From Branchiostoma floridae (taxonomy: Eukaryota; Chordata; Leptocardii; Amphioxiformes; Branchiostomatidae): a DNA stretch of 64,000 nt. Below the pieces are notes generated by a model, which was not told the DNA's origin, searched no databases, and was given only the letters and a program-made list of their open reading frames with translations. The first letter of the stretch is position 1. The number at the start of each line of letters is the position of its first letter. This document shows positions 54,601-63,999 of this stretch, in pieces. Both the position numbers and the translations under genes were made by a program. The DNA is taken from contig NC_049984.1 of assembly GCF_000003815.2 (NCBI RefSeq), forward strand, positions 23,901,805-23,965,804, read 5' to 3'.

Positions 54601-57600
54601 ATTGAAGTTTTTAGCTTGAAAAAAAACAACAACAACAACACACTCCTACTACACAACACCTGCACCTGCTTGACAATTATTAAAACGTATGCCCTACTTG
54701 ATTAAAAAAACTATTCAATGCAATAATAAATGTACCCACATCACAAGGAGATTATGACGGTACTTAGACCTAGTTATCCAAGTGGAAATTGTTGAATGGC
54801 GTCATGTAATTTCATGATGAAAATCTTCTGAATGGAAGATGCGTTTTTTTTTTCACTCTCGGAAAAATAGGAGCTGCCGCAATTCTAAAAGTCAATCAGT
54901 TATGCATAGGCGCTCCTGTGGAAGATTATATTCTTCCATATGGGCCCGGTTCATATTGGGCAAGCTCTGTTTTGACCTGGAATCAATTCACAATATTAGT
55001 TCTCTTTTGGGGATAACTTACAGTCAAAATGTTCCATTATTGCGCAGGGGTGACTTGGAACAGTCCAATGTTGCGTGGGAATGGGTATGGCTGAAATATG
55101 CTGTATTTGCACCCAAGCAAATGTTGGCCTTTCTAGTGATTATAATCGGTTCATTTTCTAATCGGTCCAAGATCCGGTACACTGTTTTTTTCGGTTATTG
55201 GTACAGACATCAAAATACAAGTAACTCAACATCAACGTACATTTCAAACATGCAGGGATCAGCAACATTTTATTTTGTTTGTATTCAAGTTAACGCTAGT
55301 TTACCTTTATTCGTGGGGTAACCTATATCCCGAGACCTGAGTCTTTATTAGGGATATTAAATCAACGAACCAACGGTGCCAAATTTTGCAATTTGAAAAC
55401 AAGGTCCGTCGACTTAATGTACCTAAATATGTGACGTGTTATTGAAAATAACGGCTATAGGTGGATAAATGTGATGTAGGGTTACTCAGCATACACACAT
55501 TCAATGTTTTCAGTCTGTTACTTACTGGAACCGTTGAACATGTCACAAATTGATCTTTCGAAACGGACGTAAAACGGGGGTCCCGTGTTCGAAGAGGAGC
55601 ACGTATATTATTACCCTTATTAATGAAAAAAATACTGGGTACCTACTGGCTGTAAATAATACACCAGATGTAATAATATTATTGTTATTTCTACTTAAGA
55701 TATCAAGAAGACCCTGCTTATCGCAGAACTTGGGAAGAGCAGAGACGCAAAAGTGTTGGATATAATCTTCGGAAATCTGCGGGAGTTCTACAATGAGGAA
55801 AATATAACTCATGGGTAAGTCTGGACAAGAACGTAAAAATGTAATTCTATGCCTGGGATCGTGTGGCGCAATAGGCAGGGTGTCACAACCCAGAGGTTCT
55901 GTGTTCGAATCCGTTGATGTGTTAAGTTCATATGTGCATCTCTTCAATGTCTAAAGTTTTGGTGGTGTGCTCTTTGTAATATGTATGCGCCTTCATCGTA
56001 ACATGCGCCTCCAACACATAATAATATACTGTACAAAGCTGTTGGACAAGAGGGTAGACAGGAAAAAGACAAAGAAAATGCCGTGGTTTTGAGTTCGCGA
56101 AAGCAGCCAACTTGAAAACCACGGTCATTTTTTTTCTATTTTGTTTTCGACATACAATGACAATGTGGCACTGCTCTCAAGTAAAGTGCTTTTCCCAAGG
56201 GAACGACGTCGGAGGCACGGCGGGTATCGAACTAAGGACCTCAGCCGAACACTCTACCAGTTACACCACATACGTCACCACGGTCATTTCTGCATTTAAG
56301 TTAAAGTGTTTAACTCTGACCTTGATACACTATGGCCTTACACCATTTGTTTTACTTCAGGTGCAGAATACTTGGTTGTGCCACTCTGGACATGTGTCAG
56401 GTGGCCAGCGGTGCTGGAGACGCATATTACATGTCTGGGAAGTACGGCATTGGTGTGTGGGACATGGCTGCAGGAGCGCTGATAGTCACGGAGGCAGGGG
56501 GAGTAGTGATGGACACCACAGGTAGGAATGGGGAGTAGTGTGAGACACCACAGGTTCGAATGGGGAGTAGTGTGGGACACTACAGGTACGAATGGGGAGT
56601 AGTGATGGCCACCACAGGTACGTACTAGGTAGGAATGGGGAGTAGTGATGGACACTACAGGTAGGAATGGGGAGTAGTGTGGGACACCACAGGTAGGAAT
56701 GGGGAGTAGTGTGGGACACCACAGGTAGGAATGGGGGAGAAGTGTGGGACACCACAGATAGGAATGGGGGAGAAGTGTGGGACACCACAGGTAGGAATGG
56801 GGAATAGTGTGGGACACCACAGGTGCGAATGGGGAGTAGTGTGGGACAGCACAGGTAGGAATGGGGAGTAGTGTGGGACACCACAGGTACGAATGGGGAG
56901 TAGTGTGGGACACCAAAGAAATTTGGAGTAGTGTGGGACACCACAGTTAGGAATGGTCGAGTAGCGTGGGACATCACAGGTAGGAATGGGGGAGTAGTGT
57001 GGGACACCACAGATAGTAATGGGGGAGAAGTGTGGCACACCACAGTTAGGAATGAGGGAGTAGTGATGGACACTACAGGTAGGAATGGGGAGTAGTGTGG
57101 GGCACCACAGATAGGAATGGGGGAGAAGTGTGGGACACCACAGGTAGGAATGGGGGAGTAGTGATGGACACCACATGTACAAATGTAGGAACAGGGTGTA
57201 GTGTGAGATACCACAGGTAGGAATGAAGGAGTAGTGTGGGACGCCACAGGTAGGAATGGGGGAGTAGTGTTGGACACCGCGGGTAGGAATGGGGGAGTAG
57301 TGTGGGACACCACAGGTTGGAATGGGGGAGAAGTGTGGAACACCAAAGAAATTTGGAGTAGTGTGGGACACCACATTTAGGAATGGTCGAGTAGCGTGGG
57401 ACATCACTGGTAGGAATGGGGGAGTAGTGTGGGGCACCACAGATAGTAATGGGGGAGAACTGTGGCACACCACAGTTAGGAATGAGGGAGTAGTGATGGA
57501 CACTACAGGTAGGAATGGGGAGTAGTGTGGGGCACCACAGATAGGAATGGGGGAGAAGTGTGGGACACCACAGGTAGGAATGGGGGAGTAGTGATGGACA

Positions 57601-58252
57601 CCACATGTACAAATGTAGGAACAGGGTGTAGTGTGAGATACCACAGGTAGGAATGAAGGAGTAGTGTGGGACACCACAGGTAGGAATGGGGGAGTATTGT
57701 TGGACACCGCGGGTAGGAATGGGGGAGTAGTGTGGGACACCACAGGTTGGAATGGGGGAGAAGTGTGGAACACCAAAGAAATTTGGAGTAGTGTGGGACA
57801 CCACAGTTAGGAATGGTCGAGTAGCGTGGGACATCACAGGTAGGAATGGGGGAGTAGTGTGGGACACCACAGATAGTAATGGGGGAGAAGTGTGGCACAC
57901 CACAGTTAGGAATGAGGGAGTAGTGATGGACACTACAGGTAGGAATGGGGAGTAGTGTGGGGCACCACAGATAGGAATGGGGGAGAAGTGTGGGACACCA
58001 CAGGTAGGAATGGGGGAGTAGTGATGGACACCACATGTACAAATGTAGGAACAGGGTGTAGTGTGAGATACCACAGGTAGGAATGAAGGAGTAGTGTGGG
58101 ACACCACAGGTAGGAATGGGGGAGTAGTGTTGGACACCGCGGGTAGGAATGGGGGAGTAGTGTGGGACACCACAGGTTGGAATGGGGGAGAAGTGTGGAA
58201 CACCACAGTTAGGAATGGGGAGTAGTGTGGGACACCACATGTAGGAATTGGG

Positions 58253-58283
<31 letters not shown>

Positions 58284-58430
58284 AAAAGAAAAAAAGATTT
58301 CCAATTGAATCTCATCTCATATTTTCCCCACTTAGGAGGACCGTTTGACATGATGTCCAGGCGTGTCCTGTGTGCGAGTAGCGAGAAACTGGCGAGGACG
58401 ATAGCGGAAGGGCTGACGCAGTTGGACTAA
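48656..58430 (+). CDS. IMPA1: Inositol monophosphatase, eight exons
   Basis: Hydrolyses inositol monophosphates to myo-inositol in the cytosol, a Mg2+-dependent, Li+-sensitive step that feeds phosphoinositide signalling. Coding exons: 48656-48715, 49532-49665, 51201-51305, 51714-51759, 52675-52783, 55700-55814, 56361-56521 and 58336-58430. All have GT-AG borders and join to 274 codons plus TAA, close to the ~277 of vertebrate IMPA1. Motifs: DLVTETD (exon 2), GEES with the metal ligand Glu at 70, [15 protein letters not shown] with Asp 89 and Asp 92, GKGAFMNG (exon 5), and [15 protein letters not shown] with Asp 224 (exon 7). All catalytic residues are present. Translation begins [20 protein letters not shown], aligning with the family N-terminus. 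Introns are loaded with transposons, and intron 7 is a minisatellite derived from the exon 7 end. A 100-N gap lies in intron 2 and does not touch an exon. Confidence 0.95.
48873..49073. mobile_element. Palindromic MITE in IMPA1 intron 1
   Basis: The left arm CATAATTCACCAGGAGCCA with ATACCGCCAC and the right arm GTGGCGGTATTATGGCACC, then TGGTGGAATTATG, pair along most of the element, with CCTTCTCAAGATTGTCTTCA mirrored inside. About 200 bp. Confidence 0.8.
49225..49498. mobile_element. Fold-back MITE in IMPA1 intron 1, next to exon 2
   Basis: The left CATCCTCC with GCGAAACCGCCTGTCTGGAT and CTTTCTCAACCGTCAC is mirrored by GTGACGGTTGAGAAAG, then ATCCAGACAGGCGGTTTCGC and GGAGGATG. It ends 34 bp before exon 2, so it lies across the likely branch-point zone. 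Confidence 0.8.
49689..50050. mobile_element. Fold-back repeat broken by an assembly gap, IMPA1 intron 2
   Basis: GCCCCGCCCCGAGGTGTATA occurs at 49823 and, shorter, at 49693. The inverse ATACACCGAGGATAAGGCGG ends the element at about 50050. ACCACCGAGTGAGCG occurs twice. The middle is exactly 100 N (49913-50012), a standard unknown-size gap, probably because the palindrome defeated assembly. Confidence 0.7.
49913..50012. other. Assembly gap, 100 N
   Basis: One hundred consecutive N inside a fold-back repeat in IMPA1 intron 2. The true length is unknown. Confidence 0.99.
50588..50619. repeat. Perfect short hairpin AGTGGTCGGTTATT
   Basis: AGTGGTCGGTTATT, a short loop, then AATAACCGACCACT: a strong 14-bp stem in IMPA1 intron 2. 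Followed at 50660-50695 by words shared with the gap-bearing repeat (CTGATTGGCC, TATATGATAAT), so likely the end of a related element. Confidence 0.7.
50802..51014 (+). repeat. Imperfect (GT)n microsatellite, IMPA1 intron 2
   Basis: About 210 bp of GT with interspersed CT, e.g. GTGTGTCTGTGTGTGTCTGT. Frames through it, Val/Cys-rich or Thr/His-rich, are not genes. Confidence 0.9.
51402..51676. mobile_element. MITE (GGTGGTATCTCACTGCA family), IMPA1 intron 3
   Basis: Ends TAATGGTATATCTCACTGCA and TACAGTGAGATATACCACCT, with inner GGCACTGCGGGGTTCG and its inverse. It ends 37 bp before exon 4. Confidence 0.8.
51795..52233. mobile_element. hAT-type MITE, reference copy of the element in the transporter tails
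   Basis: Terminal repeats TAGGGCTGGGTACCGGTAC and GTACCGATACCCAGCCCTA. The 8-bp flanks ATATGCAT (51787-51794) and TTATGCAT (52234-52241) are a one-mismatch target duplication. The interior has GGTCCAGGTCCGG repeats at both ends. 439 bp, in IMPA1 intron 4. Confidence 0.88.
52270..52516. mobile_element. MITE (GGTGGTATCTCACTGCA family), second copy in IMPA1 intron 4
   Basis: The cleanest copy: TAAAGGTGGTATCTCACTGC, then TTGGGGCACCGGTGCGGCAC, mirrored at the right to CAGTGAGATACCACCTTTA. 247 bp. Confidence 0.85.
52927..53590 (+). repeat. Truncated hAT-type MITE followed by a dispersed repeat, IMPA1 intron 5
   Basis: 52927 to about 53233 starts TAGGACTGGGTACCGGTAC and follows the element at 51795 but lacks its right end. 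From 53245 the repeat shared with 19545-19905 follows, beginning TATATTTCAGCCATACCATA. Confidence 0.75.
53600..54740. other. Remainder of IMPA1 intron 5, no gene seen
   Basis: Positions 54065-54140 share GCGGGAAAATTGG and GTTTAGTTTTGATACGTA with 31345-31400. A 94-codon frame at 54206-54490 is rich in charged residues but has no motif I know and no splice context, so I do not call it. Confidence 0.45.
54745..55140 (+). repeat. Dispersed repeat shared with 31640-32050
   Basis: Shares TACTTAGACCTAGTTATCC, GAAATTGTTGAATGGC, CTCGGAAAAATAGGAGCTGC and GGGAATGGGTATGG with the sequence before and within the start of duplication copy 2, so those ends are themselves an interspersed element. Confidence 0.7.
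55288..55495. mobile_element. Degenerate copy of the AACGCTAATTCACC MITE, IMPA1 intron 5
   Basis: GTTAACGCTAGTTTACCTTT with CGTGGGGTAACCTATATCC at the left, and GGTGGATAAATGTGATG with TAGGGTTA at the right; compare 19008-19228. Confidence 0.6.
55859..55916 (+). repeat. tRNA-like SINE head, IMPA1 intron 6
   Basis: A box TGGCGCAATAGGCAG and B box TGTTCGAATCC at tRNA-like spacing. It lies 45 bp after exon 6. The stems are poor, so this is not a functional tRNA. Confidence 0.5.
56160..56285 (-). repeat. tRNA-derived SINE, IMPA1 intron 6
   Basis: Minus-strand TGGTGTAACTGGTAGAG (A box) and TAGTTCGATACCC (B box), then a body with CCCTTGGGAAAAGCACTTTA. Same family as 470-601. Confidence 0.7.
56506..58255 (+). 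repeat. 33-bp minisatellite grown from the IMPA1 exon 7 end and its splice donor
   Basis: The unit is GTAGTGTGGGACACCACAG followed by GTAGGAATGGGGGA (33 bp; 32-bp variants occur). The first unit is the last 16 bases of exon 7 (GTAGTGATGGACACCACAG minus variants) with its donor GTAGGA. About 53 units fill intron 7 almost to exon 8. A higher-order repeat of 430 bp (13 units) is visible, because CACCAAAGAAATTTGGAGTA recurs at 56911, 57341 and 57771. Most units keep CAG|GTAGGA, a good donor. Reading past the true donor gives GRNGE and then a stop. Confidence 0.95.
58256..58288 (+). repeat. (GAAA)n microsatellite before IMPA1 exon 8
   Basis: Seven GAAA units and an A-rich tail directly after the minisatellite, 50 bp upstream of exon 8. 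Confidence 0.9.
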
Positions 58431-58877
58431 CGCATTCAGTAACTAGAAAGGCAACATTTTTGCAAAAATGCAGGATGTTTTCCCTCTAGCATTGTGTCAA
58501 GCTACTCGCATACAATATTGTACCATTAGGCTTCGCCATTTGAAAGTAGTGTGTGTGGGTGAAAAAAAGACTTTGGGCTATGAATGGGGGCATCTGAGTA
58601 GCTTGACGTGATAGCCAGTGCTGGTAGACAGCCCAGGTAGCCAGGCCTGGTGGGCAGTCCAGTCTTTTCCGTATTCCTTTTGTTTTGCAAGGGGGAGGAA
58701 CGAAAAAGGACACTCCAGCAAAACATAATCATAAGATAGAAGTGTTCCTGGCAAATCGCTTCAGTCAAAGCGTGATGTTATGTGTCGTACGTTATACCTT
58801 GACGAACAAGATACAATTGTACTTTGACGTCTTGAGTAAAATACAAGCGACCAGCGTTTTTTTTTCTATTCTGTCTA
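58431..58877 (+). other. IMPA1 3' flank
   Basis: No coding sequence and no canonical AATAAA in this stretch. The 3'UTR of IMPA1 must begin here; its end is not visible, and the first AATAAA downstream (about 59214) belongs to a LINE remnant. Confidence 0.4.
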
Positions 58878-59232
58878 GAGCTAATTGAAGACGAATATCA
58901 CTTTTTGATTGTTTGCCCCAAATATTCTGTTATATGCAATTCACTGTACACAAGGCTATCATACAACATATCGGAATTTACCTCAATAAACGTAAAGATA
59001 GTAAATTTACTTCCATTATGACACGTAACAACCCTTTCATGGTATACACCGGAAAATATATTAAAGAATGTCTGGGCGCTAGAAATCAGTGTAATGATTG
59101 TAAAAGACCATTTTCATCCCATATTATGCACCATTGTATAACCTTGATCAGTCTTATATAACTGTATTCATGTATCAGTAGATGACGTGATTTGTGCCTT
59201 GTACATTGAAGCGCAATAAAGTTACAAAGTAC
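58878..59232 (+). pseudogene. LINE 3'-end remnant downstream of IMPA1
   Basis: The frames read ELIEDEYHFLIVCPKYS and, after a shift, IYLNKRKDSKFTSIMTRNNP then YTGKYIKECLGARN. These match the end of the LINE at 14083 (EIEDERHFVMDCSRYN ... VGKYIHECLYRRTN). It ends with GCGCAATAAAGTTACAAAG and a short tail. A 5'-truncated copy of the same LINE group, same strand as IMPA1, whose AATAAA could serve as the gene's polyadenylation signal. Confidence 0.75.
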
Positions 59233-59333
59233 AAAAAAGTACAAAATCTTGCAGTTATTCGTGTTTTTGTTTCAAGTCTTTATTTCTAAACATACTACAA
59301 GCAGTATATACATCAGTACACACAAACAAATGG

Positions 59334-59337
<4 letters not shown>

Positions 59338-59366
<29 letters not shown>

Positions 59367-59790
59367 CAACACGGTGTATTCCGTATGGCCCAAGGTATCT
59401 TACAACACGGTGTATTCCGTATGGCCCAAGGTATCAGCCCGACCGGGACACAAAAGGCCGGAGGGTGATCCGACCCGCGGGAGGGCTGAGAGCGAGGGTG
59501 ATGCGGAATACACCGTGTTGTATTTTATTTATGTCATACCCACCTGAGAATACCACTGTTTTGATGCGAAATGCGCCAGAAGTTGATTTGTTGCCCTCGA
59601 AAAAAAATGCGTTGCAACAGTAATGTTCCAACGTCCGAATCAGGTATTCGAACTTTCGATGGCGCCGTAATCGGCCCACTCGAAACAGTTCGATTAATTC
59701 GAATGGAGCCCGGGCCGTACGGAAAGTTATTATCCGGTCCGGAACACCCGTATCGAACGTTTTCGCGTCACAGGTATGACATAAAGAGAG
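59338..59790. repeat. (TA)n run and nested fold-back repeat
   Basis: (TA)13 at 59338-59364. Then TACAACACGGTGTATTCCGT twice (59365 and 59401), mirrored by ATGCGGAATACACCGTGTTG at 59500. A second inverted pair, TTTATGTCATACC at 59527 and GGTATGACATAAAG at 59772, encloses a GC-rich centre. Non-coding; at least two nested elements. Confidence 0.7.
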
Positions 59791-61555
59791 TTACACAATG
59801 GGTAGATTATCAAGACTGTACACCTGTTGTAAGTAACGACCATAACTCAAAAAGCAGTTTCCGTAAAATTAACTTTCCTCACGAAGCTTCTGAATAGTTT
59901 TACTTATGACAGCCAAGCCATATAGTAACGATAACGTATTTAGCTATGAAGACCAATACATTGATTACCACGTAAACATTTGGAAGATGAGCCAAGTAAA
60001 CTTTGTCCTCACACCCAACAAAATTTCCTTAAAGTTAATACTTAACATTGACAGATAAGGTGCTGCTGTGTATATAGATGAAATCAACAACTACTTTCCA
60101 GAACCCATGTGGGGGGTGGGGGGTTCTCCTGTCGATTGGACAGATGAGGAGGCAGACAGGCTTTTTGCCTGTCTTGCCTGACCTGCACATGCACCAGAAC
60201 CCATGCAGTCTTTCACATAATAAAAACACATGCTCGTAATCTTCTTAACATCTACAAAAACTACACAAGTTGTTATGTCGAAATGTCCACGTATACATTA
60301 AGATCCCACATGGTAGAAAACAATGTAATAGCTTATAGTTTAAGTGCGCTACTTGCCTATCAATAGAATAGTTCGTCGGATTAGTCATATATTCTGCCAG
60401 TTATAGGCTTACAATAAAATGTAGCTTCCCATTTATTTAGGACATATGGGGGTACATTTTTTGCAATATAATTTTTTATAAAAGTCAGACGTTTTTGGAA
60501 AACATCAGGTAGGTATTTCAGACTTTTGTTTTCTTTCTGAACTGCAACTTTAATTTTCCTATGGCATTTGTTTACAATAAGTAATTCTTGTATTCATTTA
60601 AGTTTTCGGAATACTTATATATATAAAGTACCATTAAAAAAATCATGAACATAAACAAAACGATAGTTATTCCAATATGGGTACAAAAGTGTTTCCCTTT
60701 GATATAGCTTGCTTGTTTCCCCAGATTATCTGGTTTGTGTTGTCACATATTTACTTGTACCAGGCATGAATAACTTGTTCATAGAAGACAGGTATATTGT
60801 ACAAAAGTTCATGTTGTTCTACGCTATTTATTTCACATATATTCCAAAGATAGATACGTAGTAAAGGGGTATATCTTCATGGGCCCTTTCCAAGATTTAA
60901 ACGAAGAAGCCAGAAGAACATATTTAACACAGTCAATGTCAAACATTCTTCATCCTCCTTGTTCAAAATTTCCAATAAGTGTTTTGCGTTTAGGCCTTGC
61001 CTGGTGAATTAGACATATTGTTCTACTAAAATGCGCATACCTTTTGTCCCCGCAGATTTTACCATAAAAAACATCAAAACAAGCTGGTTAAAGTCGACCT
61101 ACCTTTAAAACTTCTGCTCCTATTAAGAAATATCTTTAAATCTGTCAGTAACAACGTTTTAAAAGAGACAAGTTTTGTATTTCTCCTGATATCCAAATAC
61201 AAGTGTATCCTTTCGTCCAGGTATACACCACAATAGTCTGTGTAACAAAAACTCCGCTGTCCAGGGCTCTAACTGGCCCCTCCCCGCGGCCGGCGGATGT
61301 TTGGCGGGCTGCTATAAGCGAGATTTAATCAGGCTAACACCACAAAGACTCCGCCATATTACACCAAACATTGTCTTTTGCTAAGAACACCATCTTATAA
61401 TCATCAAGACGTTTCTTTTGAAGAGGTGGGCAAAGGAGAAACCATGCATGTAACAATGCGAATCACTGTTGCGTTATGTGGAAAAGACTAAACTTTACGT
61501 AACCAACACCAAGTTAAATTGGGACTTACCCCAAATTTTCAGCCGACTCCGTCAG
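59791..61555. other. Non-coding stretch, no gene seen
   Basis: AT-rich. 61262-61340 is the inverse of the repeat at 8681-8757. Nothing else could be matched or read as coding. Confidence 0.45.
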
Positions 61556-61559
61556 CCTT

Positions 61560-61792
61560 GTTCACGGAATGGACCCGTCTGCTGTAGCTTCCGGGCGTGA
61601 CGTCAGGGACACACATCTGCAGCAGAGGGTCGTAGATGCCAGATAGCCTGTGTCACCCCCCGTCTCTGTTCAGCGATGGACGGTGGGCCCGGATGTACAC
61701 AGCCTCCTTCACTCCTCTTGCAAAGAACTCCGGCTCCGAGTCAAGGATTTTGACTTTTTCAAGTGAAACTGAGTGTCCTGGCGACTGTTGCG
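61560..61792 (-). pseudogene. C-terminal GIY-YIG-region remnant of a Penelope-like element
   Basis: The minus strand encodes HSVSLEKVKILDSEPEFF, then ARGVKEAVYIRAHRPSLNRD, then GG, followed by a frameshift and (R)HRLSGIYDPLLQ. The (R)GVKEA(V/I)YIR...PSLNRDGG pattern is what I recall from the end of the GIY-YIG endonuclease in Penelope-like and related elements of fish, cnidarians and amphioxus. It starts directly beside the IMPA1 exon 8 copy. The family call rests on memory. Confidence 0.5.
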
Positions 61793-61887
61793 TTAGTCCA
61801 TCTGCGTCAGCCCCTCTGCTATCGTCCTCGCCAGTTTCTCACTACTCGCACACAGGACACGCCTGGACATCATGTCAAACGGTCCTC
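61793..61887 (-). pseudogene. IMPA1: Orphan inverted copy of IMPA1 exon 8
   Basis: The 95 nt of IMPA1 exon 8, including the TAA stop, are present on the minus strand with an acceptor (GATTACAG) immediately before them. Four bases differ from 58336-58430. Three are silent (AGC/AGT, GCG/GCA, GAA/GAG) and one changes Leu to Met (TTG/ATG). The flanking intron is unrelated to IMPA1 intron 7. No other IMPA1 exon lies between here and the right edge. It is either the last exon of an inverted paralogue continuing beyond the window, or an isolated exon duplicate. Confidence 0.85.
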
Positions 61888-62439
61888 CTGTAATCATTAC
61901 AACAACTGAATTATTGTAATGTCATTGGAGCAACATTGCAATGGATCAAAAACGCCACCTGGCAATCCTTATTAGCATTGCATTAATCGCGGATAGGCGT
62001 CGCTATGAAACATCATGCGTACAGATTCTGAATACATCAAATCAAAACATCTTATGTTTAACAGTTTTGTCTTTAGCAACAACAACCAATATGTATTTAA
62101 TTGTATCTGAACATCAATATGTGTTTATGTGTGTTAGTTTGCTTGTTAATTTGAATAGCGTTCAGCACCAGGGCAGTTCGCTTATTTGTATAATGACTAC
62201 TGTTTGACCTGTACAGTAAAACCTGTCTATAGCGGCCACTAAAGGGACTGGAGAAATGTGGCCACTATAGGCAGGTGGCCACTATAAAGAAAATGTTGAT
62301 CAATTGACCACGATCGTACGAGCAATACGTTACACATGATGTCAGTGCCCACTAATCTTTCTCACCAAGTAACATTGTCTCAATCGTCTCAGAATTCAAA
62401 TTACCCTGTCAAAGGGGGGCTTACCGATCAAGGAAAATA
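61888..62439. other. Non-coding stretch with repeat ends
   Basis: Holds a solo GTACAGATTCTGAATACATC end of the 37911-38149 family and, at 62216-62300, a repeated GCCACTATA(A/G)-type element end (TATAGCGGCCACTAAAGGGA). No gene is seen. Confidence 0.45.
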
Positions 62440-63160
62440 ACAAGAGCAATGTTGAGTTTATAGTCATTTCTACCAACTTTTACAGTCAATCGTACAGAGG
62501 CAGCTAGCCTTGTATGATTTTAAAACGCCAGTGTGAGTCGAATACTCCACAAAACAGACTTCTTTGTAGCGAAATGGACCATTGTTGTGAGTATCGTCAA
62601 TTACAAGTACTCACATATCAGTTGAACAAGAACTAGACTGGACTGTCCATGTTCAAGATATTTTGTGCAGGAATGGTTTCCAAAGTGTTTGGTTAAACCC
62701 TGCCGTTGATGCCAAACACTTTGGTCTTAAGGACGCATTCCTCTCTGGCTGGTGACAAGGAATAAAGAGTTGTAACTAAATAAAAACTTATTCCCAAATC
62801 AAAAGTCACTTCACATTTGAAAATTACCGGTACCTTTTGTCAATTCATAATAAAGATTTTATTGTTAAAATAACCAAATTAAGAATCAGAGGCAATGTCC
62901 TTCATGTCAAGATGGTGTTGAAGACGAATATCATTTCTAATGGCATGCCCTGCATATAACACAGAGAGATAAAAATTAGTGAATATGATCACATGTAAAC
63001 GTAGTGCATCCTTGCCAAAGACAAGCACAGGTATTTTCAATCTACTTATGTCATCTCCAGACTACATATCTAAGTATCTAGGCCAATACATATGTTATAG
63101 AAAATAGAGAATGTATTGTACATTAGCAGACCTAATCGTTTAACTTGTATACTGCACTAC
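62440..63160 (+). mobile_element. MITE remainder and LINE fragment, third copy of the transporter 3' side
   Basis: 62440-62600 is the inverse of the MITE body found after the transporter at 23065-23225 (ATTTTAAAACGCCAGTGTGA). 62640-63160 is the LINE 3' fragment seen at 23240-24690, here on the plus strand (AGGAATGGTTTCCAAAGTG, ATGCCAAACACTTTGG, AATATCATTTCTAATGGCATG). In this copy the LINE sits inside the MITE, not after it as in copies 1 and 2. Confidence 0.7.
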
Positions 63161-63161
63161 G

Positions 63162-63470
63162 AGGGGTGATCAATAAGTCCTCGGCCTCACCCAGAAATAA
63201 TAAGCACAACTCAAATGTTGAGGCACAACTTCATAGTATGGAGCCTTTTATCAATATCCGCCAAATTTCAAATCATTGCAGTCATTATTTTACAGGCAGT
63301 CGTTTTTTGCATATCAGAAGGTAATAATAAGTGGCGAGAAAAAAGTGGTGTGAATTGTGATCAGTTTTGTGGTGTATGGCGGGAATGGTGGCAGCATTTG
63401 GATTTGAGTGATTGGTGTGTTGTATGAAGTGATGTGATGAGTTGACTGGCAATGTGACCTTGTGGTCTTG
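63162..63470 (+). mobile_element. Mariner-like end fragment
   Basis: ACGAGGGGTGATCAATAAGT resembles the ends of the mariner at 10321 (CGAGGGGCGTGCAATTAGT). The following 5'UTR-like sequence has no transposase frame. No matching right end was found, so the fragment is truncated; its right limit is set only by where the transporter tail resumes. Confidence 0.5.
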
Positions 63471-63471
63471 T

Positions 63472-63999
63472 TCATACTGAATCAGGTCCAGGTTCAGGTC
63501 CGGACCTGATCTTCAGGACCTGGACCGTACCTGGACCTGAATTTTCTGTACCGGTACCCACCTCTAGTTCACGACGTTGCTGCTTAAGATTTGATCTCCA
63601 GGTCCATAGACCGACCACCGTCGCCCCTACCGTTACTATAATTCCGCCGCATATTTTTAAAACGTTAGGCACCATCTCTAGAACGAAGAATCCCAGGACA
63701 AATACCAAAGGAACGGTCAGGACCTTTACAATTTGAACTGTTGCGGCAGTCTCATTATGAATGGCGGCAGCGTTGCTCAGATATTGCATTGCACAAGCAA
63801 GCGTCTGGGCAACTAGTAGCCCCCATGTATCTGGAGAAAAACTCCACTCCGGCTTCTCTACTATGTAAGCAAGAGGCAAGAGGAGGATACCACCAATGCT
63901 GTAGTAGAACATGTGTGTTACAAGAGGAACGCCTCGTTTGGAGAGCCATCTCAGTAAGACCCAACACAGGGTGAGGAGAATACTAGCAGAAATTGGATA
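63472..63999 (-). CDS. EamA/DMT-superfamily transporter, SLC35G-like, copy 3 (partial, runs off the edge)
   Basis: The minus-strand frame enters from the right edge as YPISASILLTLCWVLLRWLS and runs to a TGA at 63472. It covers the second EamA half of the protein at 22011-23060 (PLVTHMFYYSIGGILLLPLA, AAIHNETAATVQIVKVLTVP, GLWTWRSNLKQQRRE). Differences include CAMQYLSNAAA for YATQYLCNAAA and ATVVG for AMVVG. The MITE-derived tail is again present but stops earlier, at GPDSV. The N-terminal half lies outside the window. Confidence 0.85.
   Translation of the reverse strand, partial: YPISASILLTLCWVLLRWLSKRGVPLVTHMFYYSIGGILLLPLAYIVEKPEWSFSPDTWGLLVAQTLACAMQYLSNAAAIHNETAATVQIVKVLTVPLVFVLGFFVLEMVPNVLKICGGIIVTVGATVVGLWTWRSNLKQQRRELEVGTGTENSGPGTVQVLKIRSGPEPGPDSV

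Noticed and set aside
56338-58351. Very long minus-strand frames (up to 377 codons) of a Pro/His/Cys repeat protein
   Set aside because: They are translations of the 33-bp minisatellite, which lacks stops in phases that are multiples of 11 codons. There is no start context, no unique sequence and no domain.
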